Positions 1-6,554 of a stretch of 9,233 nt of DNA are shown in pieces (the first letter of the stretch is position 1; every line of letters begins with the position of its first letter). The notes beneath the pieces are model-generated. The model saw only the letters and a program-made list of their open reading frames with translations. It ran no database searches and had not been told where the DNA came from. A program made the position numbers and the translations under genes. This DNA is from an uncultured Paracoccaceae bacterium (lineage in GTDB: Bacteria > Pseudomonadota > Alphaproteobacteria > Rhodobacterales > Rhodobacteraceae): contig CALCPC010000904.1 of assembly GCA_937900975.1 (NCBI GenBank), forward strand, positions 1 to 9,233, written 5' to 3'.

Positions 1-1097
1 TCTATGGTCGGGCCGTCACCGCCGGTTTCGGGGATCACATCGTCTGGGGCGATCGACGTTGACTTTAGGATCGCATAGCAGGCCGAGCCGGGTGAGAGCG
101 CCAGCGCGCGAAGCGAGCGGCGCGTGATCCGCGCCAGCACAACATCGCGCCCAATGGCCAGGCCAAGCGTTGCACCAGGACCAGACCCCTCCCGCACGGC
201 CGTCACCGTCGCGGGCAGCACATTCAGCGCGCTTAACCCCTCGGGCCGTGTGCTGGCGACGATCACCTCCCGCGCGGCGATCCTGAGCGTGACCGTGCGC
301 CCGATGGGAAGGGCAATTCGGGGGAGCAGCAATCGCCCCCCCGATAGCGCGACCTCGGTTAGATCGTCCGCCGCGAAATGCGCGGCGATATGGCCGCGAA
401 GCACCGACACCGCGGCCCGTCCGCCGATGGCTGGCAGGGCCTCGGGGTCCGACAGAAGGTCCGCAACCGGCCCGGCATGGCTGACCCGACCGTCGCGGAG
501 CACGATCAGCGTCCGCGCAAGCTGCGCCACCTCGGGCAGCGCGTGGCTGACATAAAGCACGGGCAGGTCGGAGGTTTGGCAGATCCGGTCGAGATAGGGC
601 AGGATCTCGGCCTTGCGCGCGGTGTCGAGCGCGGCCATCGGTTCATCCAGCAGCAACATTTCAGCGTCGCACATCAAGGCGCGCCCCATTGCGACGCGGC
701 TTTTCTCGCCGCCCGAAAGATCGCGCGGGCGGCGGTCGAGCAGCGGGGTCAGGCCCAAAAGTGTCGCGACCTCGTCTAACGGGCGTTTGCAGCCCGGCGC
801 GAAACAAAGGTTTTGGCGCACAGAGAGGTGCGGGAACAGACGGCCATCCTGAAAAGCATAGCCCATGCGGCGGCGATGGGGTGGGACGAAGATGCCCGCC
901 TCGGCGTCGAAAAGGGGACGGCCGTTCAGCACGATCCGGCCTGCCTTTGGCCGGAAAAGTCCGGCGACCGCATTGACGACGCTGGATTTTCCAGCGCCTG
1001 AGCGCCCGAAAAGCGCGGTGACCCCGGCCGGTGCGGTGAACGCGATGTCCAGCTCGAACGCGCCGACCCGATGGCAAAGCGTCACCTCCAGCGTCAT
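1..1097 (-). CDS. modC: Molybdate ABC transporter ATP-binding protein ModC (3' end cut by window edge)
   Basis: This is the cytoplasmic ATPase that powers molybdate import through ModB. Reading from the ATG at 1097, 365 codons are open to the edge and no stop is reached. ModC proteins are usually about 350-370 aa, so only a few residues should be missing. Visible motifs are Walker A GRSGAGKS (residues 31-38), Q-loop Q83, ABC signature LSGGEKSRVAMGRAL (127-141), Walker B MLLLDEP with D151 and E152, the D-loop (156-158) and switch H185. Residues from about 290 fit the C-terminal TOBE/Mop molybdate-binding domain. In the signature, S133 replaces the commoner Gln; this is a small variation. The start overlaps the modB stop as ATGA, so translation is probably coupled. 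A TOBE domain plus adjacency to modA and modB makes ModC more likely than a sulfate or iron importer ATPase. Confidence 0.95.
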   Translation of the reverse strand, partial: MTLEVTLCHRVGAFELDIAFTAPAGVTALFGRSGAGKSSVVNAVAGLFRPKAGRIVLNGRPLFDAEAGIFVPPHRRRMGYAFQDGRLFPHLSVRQNLCFAPGCKRPLDEVATLLGLTPLLDRRPRDLSGGEKSRVAMGRALMCDAEMLLLDEPMAALDTARKAEILPYLDRICQTSDLPVLYVSHALPEVAQLARTLIVLRDGRVSHAGPVADLLSDPEALPAIGGRAAVSVLRGHIAAHFAADDLTEVALSGGRLLLPRIALPIGRTVTLRIAAREVIVASTRPEGLSALNVLPATVTAVREGSGPGATLGLAIGRDVVLARITRRSLRALALSPGSACYAILKSTSIAPDDVIPETGGDGPTI

Positions 1098-1783
1098 TGC
1101 CCCGACACCCGCCGCCGGATGCGGCTGGCCAGCGCCTCGGACAAAAGCAAAGCGGCCATCGAAATCGCGATCGAGAGGGCAACCAGCGCCAGCACCGTGG
1201 CCTCACCCCCCGGGACTTGGAGAAACGCAAAAACGGCAGAGGGAAGTGTTTGGGTCTGGCCGGGGATGTTTGAGACAAAGGTGATGGTTGCGCCGAACTC
1301 GCCCATCGCTTTGGCAAAGGCCAGGATTGCGCCGGCCACGACGCCCGGCATGGCCAGCGGCAGCGTCACGCGGAAAAACACCAAGACCGGTGGCAAGCCG
1401 CAGCTTCCGGCCGCATCCTCAAGTTTTGGGTCGACGGCCTCGATGGCCAATCGGATCGCGCGCACCATCAAGGGGAACGCCATGATCGCCGCGGCAAGCA
1501 CGGCGCCCGTCCAGCGGAAGGCGAAGACAAGGCCCAAAGGGGCAAGCGCACGGCCAAGCGGCCCTTGCGCGCCAAAAAGCAGAAGCAGGATGTAGCCTGT
1601 CACAACCGGCGGCAGGACCAGCGGCAGGTGCACCAGCCCGTTCAAAAGCGCTTTGCCCGGAAATTGGCCGCGGGCAAGGGCCAGCGCGGTGACAAGGCCG
1701 ATGGGCAGGCTGACAGCCGTGGCCCAGAACGCCACGATCAGCGAAAGACGCACGGCCTCCCACGCCTCGGCTGTCAGGGTCAC
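1094..1783 (-). CDS. modB: Molybdate ABC transporter permease ModB
   Basis: This is the inner-membrane channel subunit of the molybdate importer, which works as a homodimer with two ModC. The protein is 229 aa, the usual ModB length. Hydrophobic segments lie at about residues 11-33, 48-70, 84-108, 145-165 and 195-216. The cytoplasmic EAA loop that contacts ModC is clear: EDAAGSCG (122-129), followed about ten residues on by a FFRVTLPLAMPG stretch. The start is GTG at 1783, overlapping the modA stop as GTGA. The reading frame stays open far upstream, but that extension lies antisense-free inside modA in another frame and is Arg/Gly/Pro rich, so I reject it. The 3' end overlaps modC as ATGA. 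Confidence 0.95.
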   Translation of the reverse strand: MTLTAEAWEAVRLSLIVAFWATAVSLPIGLVTALALARGQFPGKALLNGLVHLPLVLPPVVTGYILLLLFGAQGPLGRALAPLGLVFAFRWTGAVLAAAIMAFPLMVRAIRLAIEAVDPKLEDAAGSCGLPPVLVFFRVTLPLAMPGVVAGAILAFAKAMGEFGATITFVSNIPGQTQTLPSAVFAFLQVPGGEATVLALVALSIAISMAALLLSEALASRIRRRVSGQ

Positions 1784-2565
1784 GCGGCGTGGCCGTCGGC
1801 CCGCAGGAACCCGGCCGTGGCAAAGGCGGGCCAGGCGGCATCGCTGCTGAGCCACGCCAAAAGGGCGGCGGCGTCCTTGTGCCGGCTGCCCGCGATCTGC
1901 GCGGCGGGGTATTGGATGGCCGGATGGCTTTCGGCGGGGAACATCGCGACGGTGGTCACGGCGTCCGAGGCTTTGGCGTCGCTGGCGTAAACCAGCGCCA
2001 GCGGCACCTCCCCCCGTGCGGCGAGGGCCAGCGCCGCGCGCACGCTGTCGGTTTCGGCAAGGCGGCCGGACACGCCCGGCCAAAGCCCAAGCGCGCGCAG
2101 CGCCGCCGCACCGTAAATGCCGGCGGGCACGGCCCTTGTGTGACCGATGGCCAGGCGCCCGCCGCCAAGCCGTGTCTGCACCCGCTCTGCCGTCAGGTCC
2201 AAGGGCCGCGCGCGATCCCGCGGCGCCACCAGCACCAACCGGTTCGAGAGCCAGTTCCGCCGGGTGCCCGCAACCAGCCGTGCCCGTGCGGCAAGGTCGT
2301 CCATCCAGGCGGCGTTGGCCGCGATAAAAAGATCGGCCGGCGCGCCGTGGGCTATGTGGCGGGCGTGGGTTGGCGTACCGGCGTAAGAGACAAGGGGGCG
2401 GGGCCGACCCGCCGCTTCCCACAGCGTTGCCGCGCGGTCGAGCGCCGATTTCAGGCTGGCCGCCGCGAAAACCAGCGGTCCTGGCGCGGCGTGGGCCGCC
2501 AGCGGCAGCGCGGCGAGGCCCAGCGCTCCGGCCAAAAAGGATCGGCGATGGGGCATCCACGTCAT
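1780..2565 (-). CDS. modA: Periplasmic molybdate-binding protein ModA
   Basis: This protein captures molybdate (and normally tungstate) in the periplasm and delivers it to ModBC. From ATG 2565 it is 261 aa; ATG 2556 (258 aa) is equally possible, and neither has a good Shine-Dalgarno sequence. The N-terminus has an RRSFLAG motif, then a hydrophobic stretch and an AHA-A cleavage-like site, so export may be by the Tat route. ModA landmarks follow in order: FAAASLKSAL (first ligand Ser), YAGTPTHARHI (second ligand region), GAPADLFIAA, VPAGIYGAAAL and LALVYASDA (ligand Tyr). In the second ligand loop, E. coli ModA has a run of three Ser where this protein has Gly-Thr-Pro; the key Ser39 position becomes Thr. 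The gene is first in a modABC operon whose promoter is at 2575-2603. Confidence 0.93.
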   Translation of the reverse strand: MTWMPHRRSFLAGALGLAALPLAAHAAPGPLVFAAASLKSALDRAATLWEAAGRPRPLVSYAGTPTHARHIAHGAPADLFIAANAAWMDDLAARARLVAGTRRNWLSNRLVLVAPRDRARPLDLTAERVQTRLGGGRLAIGHTRAVPAGIYGAAALRALGLWPGVSGRLAETDSVRAALALAARGEVPLALVYASDAKASDAVTTVAMFPAESHPAIQYPAAQIAGSRHKDAAALLAWLSSDAAWPAFATAGFLRADGHAA

Positions 2566-2567
2566 CA

Positions 2568-2583
2568 CGCTACAGCTATATCG
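2568..2583. promoter_or_regulatory. Imperfect palindrome over the modA -10 box
   Basis: CGCTACAGCTATATCG reads the same on both strands at 12 of 16 positions and covers the -10 and expected start point of the mod promoter, a repressor-like position. ModE-type Mo-boxes carry CG-TATAT-like arms, and the right arm TATATCG resembles one, but the spacing is much shorter than in known Mo-boxes. Treat as a candidate operator only. Confidence 0.2.
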
Positions 2584-2603
2584 GGGCCGGGGCCGACGGC
2601 CAA
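2575..2603 (-). promoter_or_regulatory. Putative modABC promoter
   Basis: Read on the minus strand, TTGGCC (2598-2603) and TATAGC (2575-2580) are separated by 17 bp, the ideal sigma70 spacing. Each box matches four of six consensus bases. Transcription would start around 2568, only a few bases before the ATG at 2565, so the message would be leaderless or nearly so if that ATG is used. This is inferred from motifs only. Confidence 0.5.
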
Positions 2604-2605
2604 CA

Positions 2606-2635
2606 CGTTTCGAACCCGCGCGTCTTCTCGAAACG
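2606..2635. promoter_or_regulatory. Perfect 8-bp inverted repeat between divergent modA and fur promoters
   Basis: CGTTTCGA (2606-2613) and TCGAAACG (2628-2635) form an exact inverted repeat with a 14-bp spacer. The half-sites are 22 bp apart centre to centre, about two helical turns, so they face the same side of the helix. The repeat sits between the modA -35 (2598-2603) and the fur -35 (2639-2644). It could be an operator for a dimeric regulator acting on both genes. The sequence does not resemble the Mur or Irr boxes I know, so the protein that binds is unknown. Confidence 0.35.
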
Positions 2636-2638
2636 GAC

Positions 2639-2666
2639 TTGTACACGCGTCGCAACTGGCTACGCT
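2639..2666 (+). promoter_or_regulatory. Putative promoter of the Fur-family gene
   Basis: TTGTAC (2639-2644) and TACGCT (2661-2666) are separated by 16 bp. The predicted start point falls at about 2673, the A of the ATG, and no Shine-Dalgarno sequence precedes the gene. Both points fit a leaderless transcript. The -10 match is weak. Confidence 0.3.
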
Positions 2667-2672
2667 GTTGCT

Positions 2673-3104
2673 ATGGCAAAACGTCACACGACAGCCGAAG
2701 CGATGGAAGCCGCGCTGCGGGGGGCGGGCGTCCGGTTGACGCGCCAGCGCGCCGCCTTGCTGCGGGTGCTGGCCGCGGCCGAAGATCACCCCGACGCGGG
2801 GGAGTTGCATGCGCGTGCCCGGGCCCTCGATCCGACTGTATCGCTGGCCACGGTCTATCGAACGCTTGGCGTTTTGGAGGCGGAGGGCGTTGTCCATCGC
2901 CATGTGTTCGAAGGCGGTGCCGCGCGGTTTGAGACGGCGGACATGCCCCATCACGATCACCTCATCGATGTCGAAACCGGCCAAGTGATGGAATTTCGCT
3001 CCGACAGGATTGAGGAACTGCAGGCCAAGATCGCGGCCGAACACGGCTATGAGCTGGTTCATCACCGGCTAGAGCTTTACTGCCGCAAGAAAACCACCGC
3101 CTGA
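2673..3104 (+). CDS. Fur-family metal-responsive regulator (Fur/Mur-like)
   Basis: This is a dimeric, metal-dependent DNA-binding repressor of 143 aa, the usual Fur size. An N-terminal winged helix covers about residues 1-85, with recognition helix SLATVYRTL (57-65). The C-terminal metal-binding and dimerisation domain follows. Expected Fur ligands are visible: HHDH (93-96), E107 and H124 for the regulatory site, and H39, E87 and E101 for the second site. The only cysteine is C137, so the CxxC pairs of Zur, PerR and many Fur proteins are absent. In Rhodobacterales such CxxC-less proteins often act as Mur, repressing manganese uptake, but the metal cannot be told from sequence. ATG 2673 is chosen because homology begins there; the upstream open frame overlaps modA. 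It is divergent from modABC, and no manganese or iron transporter is in view. Confidence 0.9.
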   Translation: MAKRHTTAEAMEAALRGAGVRLTRQRAALLRVLAAAEDHPDAGELHARARALDPTVSLATVYRTLGVLEAEGVVHRHVFEGGAARFETADMPHHDHLIDVETGQVMEFRSDRIEELQAKIAAEHGYELVHHRLELYCRKKTTA

Positions 3105-3119
3105 CGTCTTTGTCGGGCG
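3098..3119. terminator. Hairpin overlapping the fur stop codon in a convergent gap
   Basis: CGCCTGAC (3098-3105) can pair with GTCGGGCG (3112-3119) across a 6-nt loop: seven Watson-Crick pairs plus one G-U wobble in the fur transcript. In that direction it is followed by an A-run, not a U-run. In the opposite direction, as read from pdeM, it is followed shortly by TTTTCTT, but the wobble becomes a C-A mismatch. It may end the leftward lhr-pdeM transcript or shield the fur 3' end; support is weak. Confidence 0.25.
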
Positions 3120-3193
3120 AAAAAGGTCTGGCCCATGAAACGCAGGGCAGGCCGGGCCGTTGGCTGCCTTCTGCGCGTGGACGATCCGCGCTT

Positions 3194-3889
3194 TCAGGCC
3201 GATTGGTGGAGCCCGACAGGCACCGACACGGTGCGCCGCCCGGTCAAGATCGCCTCTGCCCCATCGGGGAACAGCGCGCGCAGCGCCGGATCGCGGGCGC
3301 TTAGCCCGCCCGTATAGGTGCCGAAGGCCGGCAGCACGATCCTTTGGCCGTCCCACAGAAAACAGGGCCTGCGGATGTGGCCGGCGCGGGTGGGGACGCC
3401 CAGCTTTGGGTGGTAATGGCCCGAAACTTCCCCCGCCGCCGGCTGCCGCGCGGCGATATGGCGAAAGCAAAGCGGGCCCGCGTGAAAGGTTTCCACAGCC
3501 TCCCCGCCGAAACCGGGATCGGCGGGATCGTGGTTGCCGGCCACCCAGATCCAACGCCGCCCCGCCGCAAGATCAGAGACGGTGGCGCGGGCCGCGGCGT
3601 CCAGACCATTGGCCGCGGCCAGATCGTCGAAACTGTCGCCAAGGCACACGATTGTGCGGGGCGCCAGCGCCCGTACCTCCCGCGTAAGGCGGGCGAGCGT
3701 CTCAGCGGTATCGTAGGGGGGCAGCAATGTGCCGCCGCGCCGCGCCAACCGCTCGGACCGGCCAAAATGGAGATCGGCGACCGCCAAAACCCCCGCCGCC
3801 GCCCACCACAAGGCGCCGCTGGGGCGGGCTGTCAGGGTTTGACCGACAAAGGTAAATCGCGTGTCCATTTTCATACAAAACCGGAACAT
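3194..3889 (-). CDS. pdeM: Ligase-associated metallophosphoesterase / DNA endonuclease PdeM
   Basis: This belongs to the calcineurin-like metallophosphoesterase superfamily, in the subgroup encoded beside Lhr-type helicases and ATP-dependent DNA ligases, where members act as Mn-dependent DNA nucleases or phosphodiesterases. All metal-site motifs are present: DLH (39-41), GDSFDD (84-89), GNHD (118-121) and GHYH (157-160). The family feature SERLARRGGTLLPPY (45-59) supports the specific assignment. Length is 231 aa from ATG 3889; ATGs at 3874 and 3868 are also plausible, and none has a good ribosome binding site. No signal peptide or membrane segment is seen, so it is cytoplasmic. It starts 36 nt after the helicase stop with no obvious promoter between, so the two are probably co-transcribed. 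Confidence 0.9.
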   Translation of the reverse strand: MFRFCMKMDTRFTFVGQTLTARPSGALWWAAAGVLAVADLHFGRSERLARRGGTLLPPYDTAETLARLTREVRALAPRTIVCLGDSFDDLAAANGLDAAARATVSDLAAGRRWIWVAGNHDPADPGFGGEAVETFHAGPLCFRHIAARQPAAGEVSGHYHPKLGVPTRAGHIRRPCFLWDGQRIVLPAFGTYTGGLSARDPALRALFPDGAEAILTGRRTVSVPVGLHQSA

Positions 3890-3925
3890 CGCCCGGCTGC
3901 CAAGCGGCGAACCACCGCGCCGTTT

Positions 3926-6331
3926 CTATTTCGTTCCTGTTTCTGACAACCCTTCCTCGGCCATCATGCGCGCGGCCTCCTCCTCCAACGCATGATCCTC
4001 GGCGACGCCTTGGATGGGCACGCGTCCCATTTCCAGCATCAGCGGGGCCGCGAACGGGGTCACATGGCGTGTGACGACGTGCTGGCGGTCGGTGCGGGCC
4101 AGCATTTCCTCGATCCGATCGAAATCGACCAAACCGCGCGCCGCCTCGGTCCGCGTGATCTTGAGCATCAGGTGATCGGGGTCGTATTTTCGCAGCGTGT
4201 CATAAAGGATGTCGGACGAAAACGTGGCCTGCCGACCGGTTTTGCGCTTGCCCGGCAGATTGCGCTCAATCAGCCCAGCGATCAGTGCCGAGGCCCGGAA
4301 CGTGCGCTTCATGACGGCATTCTCGGCAAGCCAGGTTTCCAGATCCTCGCGCAGATCCTCCGCGACAAACAGCGGTTCGGGATCGTCCACCAGCTTCAGC
4401 CCCCAAATCAGCAGCGCATAATCGTTGGCCACAAACCCCACCGGGTCGAGGCGCAGCACCTCCATCCGGCGCGTCAGAAGCAGGCCCAGCGTCTGGTTGG
4501 CGTTCCGCCCGGCAAAAGAATAGATGCACAGATACGCCCGGTCGCCCCGCCAAAACGCCTCTGTCAGAAGGCCGCCGGTGCGGGGCAGTTGGGAAAGCCC
4601 GCGCTGCAGGTCCAGCCATTCGGCCGTATGGCCCGGCAACTCCCGCCACCGCGCGGGATCGCCGAGAATGGCCGTGACGCGGCGCGCGAGTTCCAGCGTG
4701 GTGGCCATCCGGTAGCCGCCAAACACCGCAATTTTCGGCTGTTTCGACGGTTGCTTGCTGACCTCAAGCGTCATTTCGCGCAGGCCCTCGTAGCGCACGG
4801 TTTGCCCGCCGATCAGGAATGTGTCGCCGGGGACAAGCGTCGCGGCGAAGCTTTCCTCCACTTCGCCAAGCGGTTTGCCGCGCCCGCGCATCCGGACCGA
4901 CAGCGTCTCACTGGCCACGATGGTGCCGATGTTCATCCGCAGGTTGCGCGCGGTTCGGGGATCGCGCAGCGTCCAGGCCCCGTCCACCGCGCGCAGCCGT
5001 TGCCAGCGGTCATAGGCGCGCAAGGCGTAGCCGCCCGTGGCGCAGAATTCGATGCACCGGTCGAAGGTCTCCCGGTCCAGGCTCCGATAGGGGCCGGCGC
5101 TGCGCACCTCGTCAAAAAGCGCCTCCGCCTGGAACGGGCCGGCGCAGGCGGTCAGCAAAATGTGCTGGCACAGGAGGTCGAGCGGCCCGGGCCCGCGGGC
5201 GCTACGGTCCAGATCGCCGGCGCGCACCGCCTCCAGCGCGGCGCGACACTCGATCACCTCAAACCGGTTGCCGGGCACCAGAAGGGCGCGCGAGGGCGTA
5301 TCGTATTGGTGCCCGGCGCGGCCGATCCGCTGCACCAGGCGTTTGACGTTGCGCGGCGCACCCACCTGGATGACCAGATCCACGTTGCCCCAATCGATGC
5401 CAAGGTCGAGGCTGCCGGTGCAGACAATCGCCTTCAGCTCCCCCGCCACCATCGCGGCCTCCACCTTGGCCCGCGCCTCTCGGCTAAGGGACCCGTGGTG
5501 CAGCGCGATGGGCAGCGCCTCGCTGTTGTGGGCCCAAAGCTCCTGAAAGAAGATTTCGGCCGTCGCGCGGGTGTTGATGAAAACGAGTGTGGTGTCCGCG
5601 GCGCGGATCTCGTCCAGGATTTCGGCCGCCGCGTAACGCCCGCCGGAACCCGCCCAGGGCGGCGGCTCGGCGGTGTCGAGCAGACGGATATCGGGGCCAG
5701 GGCCAGGGTCGGCCATGATGATCTCACACGCACCGGGCGCGGGGGCAAGGTATTCGGCCAGCGCCGGCGGGTCATCCACCGTTGCCGACAGCCCAACCCG
5801 CGACAGCCCCGGGCACAGCTTTTCCAACCGCGCCAGGCCCAGCAAAAGCTGATCGCCGCGTTTCGATTCTGCCAGCGCGTGGATCTCGTCCACCACGACG
5901 CGGCGCAGACCGGCAAAGATCCGCGGCGCGTCCTCGTAAGACAAAAGCAGCGCCAGGCTTTCGGGCGTCGTCAGCAGGATTTCTGGCGGGTCGGCGCGTT
6001 GGCGCTGACGGGCAGAGTTCGGTGTGTCGCCGGTGCGATCCTCGACCCGGATGTCGAGGCCGAGGTCGGCGACGGGCGTGCCGAGGTTGCGCCGAATGTC
6101 GGCCGCAAGCGCCTTTAGCGGCGAGATATAAAGCGTGTGCATGCCCTCGTGCGGCGCCGCGGCCAGATCGACAAGCGTTGGCAAGAACCCCGCCAACGTC
6201 TTGCCGCCGCCGGTCGGTGCGATCAGCAGTGTCGCGGGCGCGGATCGCCGCGCCAAAAGCGCGAGCTGGTGGCGATGCGGCGACCATCCCCTGGCGGCAA
6301 ACCAATCCTGAAAGCGGGGGGGCAGTGTCAT
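3926..6331 (-). CDS. Ligase-associated DNA damage response DEXH-box helicase (Lhr-core type)
   Basis: This is an ATP-dependent superfamily 2 DNA translocase/helicase of the Lhr-core type, 801 aa, the expected size without the large C-terminal extension of full Lhr. RecA domain 1 has Q22 near a Q-motif position, motif I APTGGGKT (38-45), Ia SPLKALAAD (70-78), TTPESL (121-126), DEIH (148-151) and SAT (182-184). RecA domain 2 has LVFINTRATAE (249-259), GIDWG (311-315) and motif VI QRIGRAGH (334-341). The remaining C-terminal half fits the winged-helix and Lhr-specific core domain, intact to a TAG stop. In other bacteria this helicase is encoded with pdeM, a ligase and an exonuclease as a DNA repair cluster. 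Here pdeM follows directly, but ligase and exonuclease are not in view. The start at 6331 fits the family N-terminus; upstream, only a weak AAGG is seen. Confidence 0.92.
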   Translation of the reverse strand: MTLPPRFQDWFAARGWSPHRHQLALLARRSAPATLLIAPTGGGKTLAGFLPTLVDLAAAPHEGMHTLYISPLKALAADIRRNLGTPVADLGLDIRVEDRTGDTPNSARQRQRADPPEILLTTPESLALLLSYEDAPRIFAGLRRVVVDEIHALAESKRGDQLLLGLARLEKLCPGLSRVGLSATVDDPPALAEYLAPAPGACEIIMADPGPGPDIRLLDTAEPPPWAGSGGRYAAAEILDEIRAADTTLVFINTRATAEIFFQELWAHNSEALPIALHHGSLSREARAKVEAAMVAGELKAIVCTGSLDLGIDWGNVDLVIQVGAPRNVKRLVQRIGRAGHQYDTPSRALLVPGNRFEVIECRAALEAVRAGDLDRSARGPGPLDLLCQHILLTACAGPFQAEALFDEVRSAGPYRSLDRETFDRCIEFCATGGYALRAYDRWQRLRAVDGAWTLRDPRTARNLRMNIGTIVASETLSVRMRGRGKPLGEVEESFAATLVPGDTFLIGGQTVRYEGLREMTLEVSKQPSKQPKIAVFGGYRMATTLELARRVTAILGDPARWRELPGHTAEWLDLQRGLSQLPRTGGLLTEAFWRGDRAYLCIYSFAGRNANQTLGLLLTRRMEVLRLDPVGFVANDYALLIWGLKLVDDPEPLFVAEDLREDLETWLAENAVMKRTFRASALIAGLIERNLPGKRKTGRQATFSSDILYDTLRKYDPDHLMLKITRTEAARGLVDFDRIEEMLARTDRQHVVTRHVTPFAAPLMLEMGRVPIQGVAEDHALEEEAARMMAEEGLSETGTK

Positions 6332-6554
6332 ACGCCTTGCCTGCCGCGTTTCGCGGTGCCGGGCAAGGGGCAGACGCCCAGGGGGTTGCGGCGTTTTGCC
6401 GGTGGCCTGTCACCCTCGCGGCTCTGCCCGACTTGGATCAGACATCGCCGCCCCCCGCATCGACATGCCGGGGCCCTTGAAGGCGGATGCCGGCATGCCT
6501 GGGATCGAACGGCGCCAGCCGAACGTTGCCGTCTTTGGCCGCCGCACCGCGCTT
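6332..6554. other. 223-bp gap between helicase and dehydrogenase
   Basis: I see no convincing gene, RNA or promoter here. On the minus strand, after the dehydrogenase TGA, the same frame stays open for 38 more codons to a TGA near 6439. These codons have fairly gene-like third positions and read as a plausible peptide (including NVRLAPFDPRHAG). There is no start codon or ribosome site for it. A perfect 10-bp palindrome ATGCCGGCAT lies at 6487-6496. The stretch could be a decayed gene end or plain spacer. Confidence 0.4.

Noticed and set aside
1784..2560. Upstream 259-codon extension of the modB frame, which would give a 488-aa protein.
   Set aside because: It overlaps modA in another frame, is Arg/Gly/Pro rich without motifs, and the GTG at 1783 gives a normal-length ModB with a GTGA overlap.
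2370..2672. 101-codon N-terminal extension of the Fur-family gene.
   Set aside because: It runs antisense through modA and its promoter. Fur homology starts at ATG 2673, which gives the normal 143 aa.
1789..2739. 316-codon plus-strand frame across modA and the divergent region.
   Set aside because: It is antisense to modA, with composition typical of shadow frames and no recognisable domain.
3992..6118. A 708-codon open frame on the plus strand, antisense to the helicase.
   Set aside because: It lies wholly opposite a clear helicase gene. Its product is His/Arg/Gln/Pro rich with no domain I recognise. Long antisense frames are expected in GC-rich genes with strong third-position bias.
6487..6496. 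Perfect 10-bp palindrome ATGCCGGCAT in the helicase-dehydrogenase gap.
   Set aside because: Short GC-rich palindromes are common in such DNA and no promoter is nearby, so it is not proposed as an operator.
6407..6506. Possible tiny minus-strand gene starting with an ATG around 6494 (about 28 codons).
   Set aside because: No ribosome binding site, no motif, and several competing ATGs in the same short frame.
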